Source: a bacterium
GTDB taxonomy: Bacteria; SZUA-182; DTGQ01
NCBI GenBank assembly: GCA_040755755.1
Contig: JBFLZW010000030.1
Coordinates: 124,001 to 188,000 of the forward strand
Reading direction: 5' to 3'
Length of the DNA stretch: 64,000 nt
The stretch's first letter is position 1. The number at the start of each line of letters is the position of its first letter. Of the stretch, positions 18,267-26,167 are shown piece by piece. Below the pieces are notes generated by a model. That model did not search any database, was not told the origin of the DNA, and saw only the letters and a list, made by a program, of their open reading frames with translations. Both the position numbers and the translations under genes were made by a program.

Positions 18267-18647
18267 CTATGTTACCGATACTCAGGCATTGATAAAGTTT
18301 GTGATGGGGCAAAAGGTTATCAATCACAACTGTCATCAGGCTTTTTGGTCTGCTGATCGGGGTGAAAATATTTCATTATTCCTGCTGTAGTCTTGATGGA
18401 AGTTCTGTACCTATTTGAAAAGAACAGGATCAGGATCAATCTGCTTCAAACAGAAGATCTTATGAAAAGCAGGAACTATCAATTCGAGCCACTCAGTCTG
18501 GATATCCTTAAAACAGCTTCCGAAATAACCGACATCCCCGAATTACACGACCGGCTTATTGCTGCCACAGCCAGATACTTCGATGTTCCCCTCATTACGA
18601 ATGATCCGGTGATCCGGCAATCGAAGTTTGTTAAGATCCTGGAATAA
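18244..18647 (+). pseudogene. PIN-domain toxin, broken by a one-base frameshift
   Basis: From 18244 the frame gives the PIN start (SYVTDTQALIKFVMG...ADRGE) and stops at 18388. Moving one base at about 18366 restores FIIPAVVLMEVLYLFEKNRI, then DIPELHDRLIAATA and VPLITNDPVI, ending at 18647. Together they form a complete PIN ribonuclease of about 133 residues with its acidic residues (D of VTDT, E of LMEV, D of LHDR, D of TNDP). The break lies in a GAAAATATTTC run: a real single-base deletion or a sequencing error. VapC-like toxins cleave RNA. It overlaps its antitoxin. Confidence 0.8.
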
Positions 18648-19077
18648 TATAATCCTGATCGACCTCTTGATTAATCCACAGCTATCAGATTTCTGAGAAA
18701 GGCTCTCAGAAATCTGAGGTTCCATGACAATATCTGATTACCAAAGCTCAGGCACGATAGTCAGATTACCTCCTTTAACCTGCTGATAAACCTTTCTTTT
18801 AGCTAATCCATCTTATTATCCCCACATTCTGGAATTTGAAAAACCACGATGGCATGAATATTGCTATAAGATATAGTAAATAAAAATTCTGATCTATTTA
18901 TCCATATATATTGCACAGCCATTGGCAGGGTAACAGAGATTGTCGTCTTCCTTTTTCACCTTATAGCCAAAAAGGACAGGTCATTATACTGCAAACGGGT
19001 TAAAAACTTTACTTTTTGTCGAGAATTAGGTTATCAGTGGAGCATTACCAGGCTCTCAGCGAAAGGAGTGGAGCGAG
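18648..19077. other. AT-rich intergenic region with a perfect 14-bp hairpin
   Basis: At 18685-18717 a perfect inverted repeat (TCAGATTTCTGAGA, 5-base loop AAGGC) follows the PIN gene and may terminate it, though no T-run follows. The rest is AT-rich and should contain the promoter of the inhibitor-like gene. No other reading frame is convincing. Confidence 0.5.
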
Positions 19078-21099
19078 ATGAAATCAAGAGACAGGTATAA
19101 AAGAGTTCCTTTTTTTGGTGTTTTTTTACTTATTTCCGGCTTAGCTGTTTCGACAGCTTTTGCCCAAAGTCGCCTGTACAGCCAATTGTATAGTCAAAGT
19201 GTGAGTAACCCGATATCGATATCGGTCCTGTTGTATGATCCCCCATCAGGCTCATCAGCCGGTGATTTGCCCTGGATCACTGAGGTGAATCAAAAGGAAG
19301 GTTCAGCACCTTACCTGTTCTCCTATCTGCCCTGGTCTTTTCCTGAATATAATACCGGCTATAAGCCGGTTATGAGCTTTGGTCTCAGGCAGCAGGCCAC
19401 TTTCTCTGATTCTGCCTCGTATAAGAGCTATCGGAACAACTATCAGGGGTATTGGGACTCCCTGCAATACGACTACACCCCTGGCCTGCCCCGGTGGGGA
19501 TATGGCTCCTCCGATACCTATGGGATATTTGGAAACCCCTATGGGAGAGCCTATGGCCTGATTTTTAATTTCAATGATTTCTTCGGCTTCAAGCCTTCTG
19601 TCATTAATCCTTCCCCGAAGGAGGCGGCTGCTCTGGAATGCACGGCAGTAACGGACAAAACCGGGTATGAGAGCGGAGAACCGGCTGCCATCACCTTTAC
19701 GGTAACCAACACGGGGGGACAGCCTGCTGACCTTCATTTTTCTTCCGGAAAACAGTATGATATTATCATTAAGGATGAAGCGGGAAATCAGGTCTGGCAG
19801 CAATCCCGGCACCAGTTCTATACCCTTAGTCTGGCCAATCTGGTAGTGCAGCCGGGGGAAGTAAGAACCTACCGGAGCCAGTGGGATCAAAAGGACGACC
19901 AGGGGGCACCGGTTTCAGGAGGGGTCTATACCGTGGAAGCCTTCCTGACTCCTTCCGGCAAAGATTATCAGATCGGCGCTTCCACCAGGCTGTCGATTGC
20001 AGATCTGATTATCGATGAATCATACCATGAAAAGACTATTCATATCAGCCAGGGGAGCCTGGTCCAGATCAACCTGAAAGCCAATGTCTCGACCGGCTAT
20101 CAATGGCAGGGAGAGTGGGACACATCGTTGATGGCATTGCATGACCACTCCTATCTTGACTCACCCGCTGGGCTGCTCGGCACGGGTGGCACCGATGTAT
20201 GGCTCCTGAAAGCTCTGGCCGCAGGAGAAACGGCCCTGTCTTTTACCTGCCATCGTCCCTGGGAGACCGGAGTCGATCCGGCACAGGAGTTTATCGTGTA
20301 TGCCGTAATCGATACGGTCAGCCAGCCTCCCGACACTCCTCCCGCCCTGCTGGCAGCACCCTTGACCTATACCGTAAGAACGGATAAGGCCTTGTATTCT
20401 CAGGGGGAGGAAATTATCATTACCTTCACGGTAACAAATTATCGTGGAGCTGAGCCGATTACCCTTAACTTTACCTCTGGCCAGAGATTTGATGGTGTGG
20501 TGAAAGATAGCGCAGGCAAAGAGATATTTCGATTATCCGACAACAAGTTCTTCACTCTCAGCTTGGCTTTCATCGAACTGGAGCCGGGAGAAACCCTGAG
20601 CTTTCAGGACCGATGGGACCAAAAGGATAGTCAGGGTTCCCTGGTGCCGCCTGGAACCTATACCCTGGAGGCCTTTTTAACCTCCTCTGATTATTCAGGA
20701 AAAGATGCTACTACGATTACGATTGGTGAACCCCGCATTAAGAGCTTCGCCAACAGCGGCTGCAAGACCGCAACCCGGGGGGATGTTTCCCTGTCCTTAA
20801 CCGAGGAACTTAAATTCAGCTATAGTTATCAACAGGATAGTGGTATCCTTTTCCTGAAGCATACCAATGCTTCCTTCAACTGCTGCATCGAAGAGATCAC
20901 GGTAACCATGAGCATAGAGGGCCAGGTTATCAACGTCTATGAAGAAGAGAAGTTAAAGGGAAGCGGATGCCGCTGCATGTGCAACTACGATATTACTGCC
21001 GAAGTGGTCGATCTGCCTGCCGGTACCTATGAGGTGAACTTTTTCAATAAATCGAGCGGAAAATTGTCCGGAACTATCCCTCAAGTAATTATTCCTTGA
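19078..21099 (+). CDS. Secreted multidomain protease-inhibitor-like protein: BsuPI - chagasin (I42) - BsuPI
   Basis: A 673-residue exported protein. Signal peptide (about 1-30), then a Tyr/Ser/Pro-rich region to about 180. A BsuPI-type domain (about 185-305) has ITFTVTNTG, FSSGKQYDIIIKD, WQQSRHQFYTLSL and WDQKDDQG. A chagasin-like domain (about 315-415) shows all three loops that block papain-type active sites: STGYQW, GTGGTD and RPWE. A second BsuPI domain (about 440-555) repeats the first (FTSGQRFDGVVKD, WDQKDSQG). The C-terminal 110 residues carry paired cysteines (FNCCIE, GCRCMC). BsuPI and I42 proteins inhibit serine and cysteine proteases, so a dual inhibitor is inferred. AAAGGAG precedes the ATG. 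Confidence 0.85.
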   Translation: MKSRDRYKRVPFFGVFLLISGLAVSTAFAQSRLYSQLYSQSVSNPISISVLLYDPPSGSSAGDLPWITEVNQKEGSAPYLFSYLPWSFPEYNTGYKPVMSFGLRQQATFSDSASYKSYRNNYQGYWDSLQYDYTPGLPRWGYGSSDTYGIFGNPYGRAYGLIFNFNDFFGFKPSVINPSPKEAAALECTAVTDKTGYESGEPAAITFTVTNTGGQPADLHFSSGKQYDIIIKDEAGNQVWQQSRHQFYTLSLANLVVQPGEVRTYRSQWDQKDDQGAPVSGGVYTVEAFLTPSGKDYQIGASTRLSIADLIIDESYHEKTIHISQGSLVQINLKANVSTGYQWQGEWDTSLMALHDHSYLDSPAGLLGTGGTDVWLLKALAAGETALSFTCHRPWETGVDPAQEFIVYAVIDTVSQPPDTPPALLAAPLTYTVRTDKALYSQGEEIIITFTVTNYRGAEPITLNFTSGQRFDGVVKDSAGKEIFRLSDNKFFTLSLAFIELEPGETLSFQDRWDQKDSQGSLVPPGTYTLEAFLTSSDYSGKDATTITIGEPRIKSFANSGCKTATRGDVSLSLTEELKFSYSYQQDSGILFLKHTNASFNCCIEEITVTMSIEGQVINVYEEEKLKGSGCRCMCNYDITAEVVDLPAGTYEVNFFNKSSGKLSGTIPQVIIP

Positions 21100-22019
21100 G
21101 GAGAGGCATTCTTACCTACGCGGCCAGTCAGCCCCCTCCCCCTTACTCTCCTCCCCCAGAGGGGCCAGAGGGGAAGGGATAAGGGGAGAGGGGGCTCCAG
21201 TCATAGCCTGTCCCGAAATGCATCCCGGTATGAAACGTTTACCACGCTTACCTGTCCACCCAATGCCGGTCAACGATGAAGTTTGTTCCCGAGCCTTTTG
21301 TATTATTGACTTCACAATAAAGGTAACTCTTTCAGAGGCATTGAGGTTGTGATGGTTTCGACGAAATTGGAGTACCTTGGCATATTTAGGCAGAATGGCA
21401 CTGAGACCGTGCACGATAATTGATGGACTTGATTTCACGGTATTTGAGGGGAACCAGATACCAGTTGCTGATATTTTACCGTGAAAATATTGGGGGACCA
21501 AGGGCAAAATCCTCCCTTCCCGTCAACCTGCCGGTTTATACAGGCTGGATTGCAGCCCACGGAGAGTGGGGTTAACTCAAATTTACCTGTGCTTGTACAG
21601 GCCAGTAGCCATACTTCTTCAGTGCCTTTATCCACGGGTGCATTACCGATTTGTTACGAGTATGGCAACCATTCCCCGTCCCCGCTTAATACCTGCGGGG
21701 ACAAGGTTCTGCAATCGGCCATCATGCAAAGCAATCGTCATTCCCGCGCAGGCGAGAATCCAGAAGCCCGGTAAAACGCATATTGCCTCATGGATAACCA
21801 CTATCACCTTGTGTAGAGACAATTGAGGGCAACCTTTCCCCTGGCATGCGCCACCTGACCCCTGACTGTGCTGGCATCTTTTCGGTTGACATGACAGCAT
21901 GAGAGGCATTATGATAATTCACTTTATTCACCAGCTTGAATCGTTATCCGCCAGCTTGAATGTATGGCAGGGATTCATGCTTTATATACCTATTTACCAG
22001 GAGGCTTGGAAAACCGGAA
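21100..22019. other. 920-bp non-coding region with decayed repeats
   Basis: It holds a C-rich/G-rich inverted repeat (about 21128-21196) and a REP-like palindrome beginning CGTCATTCCCGCGC at 21736-21763. Just after lies a short relic of a REP-associated transposase. A minus-strand frame (21112-21507) looks like a decayed gene or chance; I recognise nothing in it. The promoter of ettA must be near the right end. Confidence 0.5.
21736..21816 (+). pseudogene. REP palindrome plus relic of a REP-associated (Y1/RAYT) transposase
   Basis: The GTCATTCCCGCGCAGGCGAG repeat is a widespread REP type. Fourteen bases later, codons at 21778-21813 spell AYCLMDNHYHLV before a stop. This is very close to the HUH catalytic segment of IS200-like RAYT transposases (consensus YxLMxNHxHL). 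Nothing else of the gene remains, so it is a fragment. The short match keeps confidence moderate. Confidence 0.5.
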
Positions 22020-23708
22020 ATGAGCAACAACATACCGAACAAGGTCATTTACTCCATGATCGGAGTCAGTAAATATTACGGCAAGAGAGCGGTCCTCAAG
22101 GATATTTATCTTTCGTACTTCTACGGTGCCAAGATAGGCGTTATCGGACTGAACGGCTCAGGGAAAAGCTCGCTGCTTCGGATCATGGCCGGAGTCGATA
22201 AGGACTTTCTCGGCAAGACCGCCATCTCTCCCGGTCATACGATCGGCTTTCTCGAACAGGAGCCGCAGCTTGACGAATCAAAAACAGTGCGGGAAATTGT
22301 AGAGCAGGGCGTCCAGGAAACGGTCGATCTGCTGAAAGAGTATGAAAAGATCACCGAGAGATTTTCCGAGCCGATGTCTGACGACGAGATGGCCTCACTC
22401 CTCGATCGCCAGGGGGTGGTGCAGGAGAGGCTCGATGCCCTCAACGCCTGGGACCTTGACAGCAGGCTCGATATGGCCATGGATGCCCTGCGGTGTCCGC
22501 CCGCGAGTACCCCGGTCAAGGTTATTTCCGGCGGTGAGCGGCGGCGCGTGGCCCTCTGCCGCCTGCTTCTTCAGGAGCCGGATATCCTGCTGCTCGATGA
22601 GCCGACCAACCACCTCGATGCCGAATCGGTAGCCTGGCTGGAGCAGCACCTGCAGCGCTACCCCGGCACGGTCATTGCCGTGACCCACGACCGCTATTTT
22701 CTCGACAATGTGGCCGGATGGATCCTCGAACTGGACCGGGGGGCCGGTATCCCCTGGCAGGGCAACTATTCATCCTGGCTGGAACAAAAGCAGGTCCGCC
22801 TCCAGCAGGAAGAAAAAGCCGAGACCGAGCGGCAGAAAACTCTCCAGCGAGAGCTTGAATGGATCAGGATGACGCCCAAAGGCCGAAGCGCCAAAAGCAA
22901 GGCGCGCCTCAATTCCTACGAGACCCTTCTGGCCCAGGAGAGTGAGAAACAGGCGCGTGACCTTGAAATCTATATTCCGCCCGGCCCCCGGCTGGGGAAT
23001 GTGGTCATCGAGGCGGATGGCATCAGCAAGGCCTATGGAGACCGGCTTCTGGTGGAGAACCTGACATTCTCCCTGCCACCGGCAGGTATCGTCGGTGTGA
23101 TCGGACCGAACGGGGCTGGAAAGACGACGCTGTTCAAGATGATCACCGGACAGGAGCAGCCGGACAGCGGAACCTTCCGGATCGGCGAGACAGTCAAACT
23201 GGCCTATGTCGATCAGAGCCGAAATGCTCTTGATCCGGATAAGACGGTCTGGGAGGTGGTCTCGGACGGCCTCGACACGATTCAACTGGGGAGCAGGCAG
23301 GTCAATTCACGGGCTTATGTCGCCCGGTTCAACTTTTCGGGCACGGATCAGCAAAAGAAAGTCGGCACACTTTCCGGCGGCGAGAGAAACAGGGTCCATC
23401 TCGCCAGGATGCTGAAAGAGGGGGCCAATGTGATCCTTCTCGATGAGCCGACCAATGATCTCGATGTCAATACCCTGCGGGCTCTTGAGGAGGCTTTGGA
23501 AAACTTTGCCGGTTGCGCGGTGGTGATCAGCCATGACCGATGGTTTCTCGACCGGATCGCCACCCATATCCTTGCCTTTGAAGGTGACAGCAAAGTCGTC
23601 TGGTTCCAGGGCAACTATTCCGATTACGAAGCGGACCGAAGAGCGCGGCTTGGCGCGGCAGCAGATCAGCCCCACCGGATCAGATACCGTCAGTTGACCC
23701 GGAAGTAG
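22020..23708 (+). CDS. ettA: ABC-F translation factor EttA (energy-dependent translational throttle)
   Basis: A 562-residue soluble ABC-F protein with two ATPase domains. First: GLNGSGKSS Walker A, SGGERRRVALC signature, LLLDEPTNHLD Walker B. Second: GPNGAGKTT, SGGERNRVHLARML, LLDEPTNDLD. The linker between them is charged (PtIM, about 245-305: EWIRMTPKGRSAKSKARL), and the start VIYSMIGVSKYYGKR is EttA-like. EttA binds the ribosomal E site and gates entry into elongation by ATP/ADP ratio. Start chosen at 22020 by family alignment with AGGAGG upstream; an ATG at 21960 would add 20 unrelated residues. It appears monocistronic. Confidence 0.93.
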   Translation: MSNNIPNKVIYSMIGVSKYYGKRAVLKDIYLSYFYGAKIGVIGLNGSGKSSLLRIMAGVDKDFLGKTAISPGHTIGFLEQEPQLDESKTVREIVEQGVQETVDLLKEYEKITERFSEPMSDDEMASLLDRQGVVQERLDALNAWDLDSRLDMAMDALRCPPASTPVKVISGGERRRVALCRLLLQEPDILLLDEPTNHLDAESVAWLEQHLQRYPGTVIAVTHDRYFLDNVAGWILELDRGAGIPWQGNYSSWLEQKQVRLQQEEKAETERQKTLQRELEWIRMTPKGRSAKSKARLNSYETLLAQESEKQARDLEIYIPPGPRLGNVVIEADGISKAYGDRLLVENLTFSLPPAGIVGVIGPNGAGKTTLFKMITGQEQPDSGTFRIGETVKLAYVDQSRNALDPDKTVWEVVSDGLDTIQLGSRQVNSRAYVARFNFSGTDQQKKVGTLSGGERNRVHLARMLKEGANVILLDEPTNDLDVNTLRALEEALENFAGCAVVISHDRWFLDRIATHILAFEGDSKVVWFQGNYSDYEADRRARLGAAADQPHRIRYRQLTRK

Positions 23709-23796
23709 AGGGTTAGGGAGCGAGGGGAACCGCTATAAACTATCAATCTGCCGGGATTGCCGGCCTCTTCATACAAGAAGGCGGAGAAATTCTCAG

Positions 23797-24387
23797 ATGA
23801 AAAAATTCGGTGCGGTATTCGTGCTTTTTTCCAGTTTGGTGATTTTTACCCGCGACGGCTCCTGCGCTCTGAAAGATCGATTGGTGGACCCGCATTATCT
23901 CAGACCTCCGTCGGCAGTTGCCTGCCGATTATCGTATGGCGGAGTGAATTCGAGCACTGTCAGCAAAGCACTCCACGACCTTCGGGGAGGCAGTCTGGAA
24001 TTTGAATATGAAAAGACGGGTTCTTCGAACCCGTTTTCAGGGGTAATCGGCCTCGGTTACCTTAATCTTGACAATAGTTCCGCCTCGGTGACAGCTTATC
24101 TGAAAGGCCCCTTTCTGAAAGCCGGAGTCAATCTCATAGCCTTTTCCTCTCCCTCCATGGATTTCAAACTCGGTCCCGATATCCGATTTATCCAGATGGA
24201 AGTAGCCGATAAGGATAACAGCGAGAAATCCTATACGGGAATAGGCATGGGAATCAACCTGGCGGTAAATATCTCGATCAAACCAAAGTGGTTTGCGGGA
24301 GCCGGTATCAGGGAGGGAATCCTGAACTTCGGCAACGAAGAACTCAAGACACGATACCTGTTTCTCACCCTGCAAAGACTCCTCTAG
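23797..24387 (+). CDS. Small exported protein, probable outer-membrane beta-barrel
   Basis: A 196-residue protein with a signal peptide (about 1-24, SCA). The mature part is made of alternating strands with many Gly and aromatic residues (IGLGYLNLDNSSASVTAYL, in parts), suggesting an 8-strand barrel. No family recognised. GGCGGAGA lies about 11 bases before the ATG. Its last codons and stop are duplicated in the flank (24362-24420). It precedes a lipoprotein gene on the same strand, 113 bp away. Confidence 0.5.
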   Translation: MKKFGAVFVLFSSLVIFTRDGSCALKDRLVDPHYLRPPSAVACRLSYGGVNSSTVSKALHDLRGGSLEFEYEKTGSSNPFSGVIGLGYLNLDNSSASVTAYLKGPFLKAGVNLIAFSSPSMDFKLGPDIRFIQMEVADKDNSEKSYTGIGMGINLAVNISIKPKWFAGAGIREGILNFGNEELKTRYLFLTLQRLL

Positions 24388-24420
24388 TGTTCTCTCACCC
24401 TCCAAAGGGCTCCTCTCGTG
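24362..24420. repeat. Imperfect tandem duplication of the 3' end of the barrel gene
   Basis: A unit of about 28-31 bp (TCTCACCCT-CAAAG-CTCCTCT-GTG) occurs twice in a row: once across the stop codon and once just after it, with a few substitutions. It is a local slippage or duplication event that does not change the protein. Confidence 0.6.
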
Positions 24421-24500
24421 CTGTTTGCCTCATACCGGACCATCCTATGAAATCGTTGCGAAACCGTTATGAGATCATGCTGATATCATAAGGAAACTGT

Positions 24501-25358
24501 ATGCCGATGTTCAGACCCAGGTCCAGGCTCAGGTTCAGGTCCATGACCATGGTGATTATCTCCTGGATATTGGAAGTCCTTGCCCTTGTGGGTTGCTCAC
24601 CATTGCGGGATCTTGGCCGGACAAGCAAACGCTACTCCGCTGTGCCGGTATTCTCTCCCTGTCCTGTTCACGATTACCCGAATTATTCAGCCGGGCGCTT
24701 TAAGGCGCCATTCCTGGCCGAACAACTGACTGCGGTCCTGAAGGTCAGTCAGGCCCAGAAAGCTCCGCTGATCGTCCTGCCGATTCAGGAACTGGACAGG
24801 CAGAACATAGTCAGTTCATTTGGACGCTATCTTGCTGAGCAGCTCAAGACGGAATTATACCTGAACGACTTTCGCATCCTCTGCCCCTGGCACAACGCGG
24901 AGGAAGAGCTTTTGAAACAGATGGGCAAAAATCCGGGCACCTTCACCCTTTCCCAGGATAGCCCTTTGATAAAAAAGCTGGTCAATTCCGGCGTGAAATC
25001 CATTGTATATGGCTCCTATCAGGTGGGGAAGGATAACATCTACCTGAATATCAGGATGGTTTCCCTGGAAAACCTGGAGGTTATCTCCATCGGGACCTGT
25101 GAGCTGCCGAAAGACAGAAATATTCTGGAACTGATCAGCCAAAGGAAAATCCTGGCCCAACCGGCATCCCTGGCCTCACCGTCATCTTCTGACCAGCAGG
25201 GAGATGAAGTATCCATACCTGTTCGGGGAGTACAGAAGAATGGAGATCCCATCGATGAACTGCCAATCGATGAACCGGATGATGTGCCGGGCGGCAGGCA
25301 AGGTGACGGGAAAATCAAGAACCCGGCAAATAAAATGGACGATAAACAAGATGAGTAA
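24501..25358 (+). CDS. FlgO-like lipoprotein
   Basis: A 285-residue protein. A basic leader and hydrophobic stretch end in a lipobox (LALVGC, Cys about 34), so it is lipidated. Residues about 75-210 match the FlgO fold: IVLPIQELDRQNIVSSFGRYLAEQLKTEL (in parts), FRILCPW, FTLSQDSPLIKKLVNSGVKSIVYGSYQ (in parts) and IRMVSLENLEVISIGTCELP (in parts). The C-terminal 75 residues are acidic and low-complexity. FlgO is an outer-membrane flagellar lipoprotein in Vibrio, but the domain also occurs in non-flagellar envelope proteins, and no flagellar gene is near. The first codons lie in a short CCAGG-type repeat. Confidence 0.7.
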   Translation: MPMFRPRSRLRFRSMTMVIISWILEVLALVGCSPLRDLGRTSKRYSAVPVFSPCPVHDYPNYSAGRFKAPFLAEQLTAVLKVSQAQKAPLIVLPIQELDRQNIVSSFGRYLAEQLKTELYLNDFRILCPWHNAEEELLKQMGKNPGTFTLSQDSPLIKKLVNSGVKSIVYGSYQVGKDNIYLNIRMVSLENLEVISIGTCELPKDRNILELISQRKILAQPASLASPSSSDQQGDEVSIPVRGVQKNGDPIDELPIDEPDDVPGGRQGDGKIKNPANKMDDKQDE

Positions 25359-25471
25359 GGTGAGTAAGAGAATGAAAAACCGGATAACGAAGCGGGTGAT
25401 AAAACCGGTAATAAAGTCTATCGCTGCTCATGTTCATACTATTTTACAAATCCAGAATGGAGGGACTATTG

Positions 25472-26110
25472 ATGAACCGCTTTCCAAAAACTTATATCCT
25501 CACCTTCCTGCTTCTCTTTATGGCTGGTTTTTCTCCGGCTCAAACCCTGGCAGCACCTGCATCGGATCAGGTCGTCTTTTCCTTCGAGAAGGAGAATGTA
25601 ACCTCACCGGGCGGACAAATCCACAGAGTGCACTTCGGAATCCAAAAAGGCTCGGCAGTAGTCCCTGTCTGCCTGACTACCTCCATAGAATATGATACTG
25701 AAGTTTTCGATCTTTTCTCCGAGGAAGACCTGGTTGCCTCTTCCAATGTCAGCAATAAAGCCGTAACGCCGAATCTCTCCAAAAATGACCAGGGTATTAT
25801 CAAGGTCGGTGTCGGAGTTGAAGACTATAACGATACACCTCTGCCAGAAGGAGAAATGTTTTATATCAACTTCAGAGTCAAACCGGGTGTCACGCCGGAA
25901 GAGGACGATGTTGCTTTTAACTATAATATCATGCTGGGCCCGAATCAGGCCAGCGATAGCAGCGCCAGGCTGCTGAAAGTGGCGGATGTTACGGGCGCAA
26001 TTTTTAACGACAAGATCGAGGTGGCCAATACCACCCCACCCCCCAAGAAATCAGGCGGCGGCAGCAAGGGAAGCTGCTTCATCGGATCGCTCATCGGATG
26101 GCACAAATAG
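25472..26110 (+). CDS. Exported cohesin-like domain protein
   Basis: A 212-residue protein with a signal peptide (about 1-28, LAA). The body (about 32-180) has the cohesin-like pattern: V-F-S-F-E...SPGGQ at the start, SIEYDTEVFDLF as the strand that meets a dockerin, and GEMFYINFRVKPGV before the last strand. After a Pro/Lys/Gly linker (PPPKKSGGGSKG) it ends SCFIGSLIGWHK, with a lone Cys that could be a processing or anchoring signal. GGAGG lies before the ATG at 25472. It is 57 bp from a giant protein carrying its own cohesin-like domain and a dockerin. Confidence 0.6.
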   Translation: MNRFPKTYILTFLLLFMAGFSPAQTLAAPASDQVVFSFEKENVTSPGGQIHRVHFGIQKGSAVVPVCLTTSIEYDTEVFDLFSEEDLVASSNVSNKAVTPNLSKNDQGIIKVGVGVEDYNDTPLPEGEMFYINFRVKPGVTPEEDDVAFNYNIMLGPNQASDSSARLLKVADVTGAIFNDKIEVANTTPPPKKSGGGSKGSCFIGSLIGWHK

Positions 26111-26167
26111 ATGAAAATAAAAAATGGATCACCGACGGCACAATATTCATTGAGAAAGGAACCCACA

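Noticed and set aside
21112-21507. Minus-strand frame of 131 codons in the 21.1-22.0 kb gap
   Set aside because: It crosses a C-rich/G-rich inverted repeat, has no ribosome site and no recognisable motif. It could be a decayed gene, but that cannot be supported.
24501-25358. Flagellar function for the FlgO-like lipoprotein
   Set aside because: No flagellar gene is in the window and the domain is shared by other envelope proteins.
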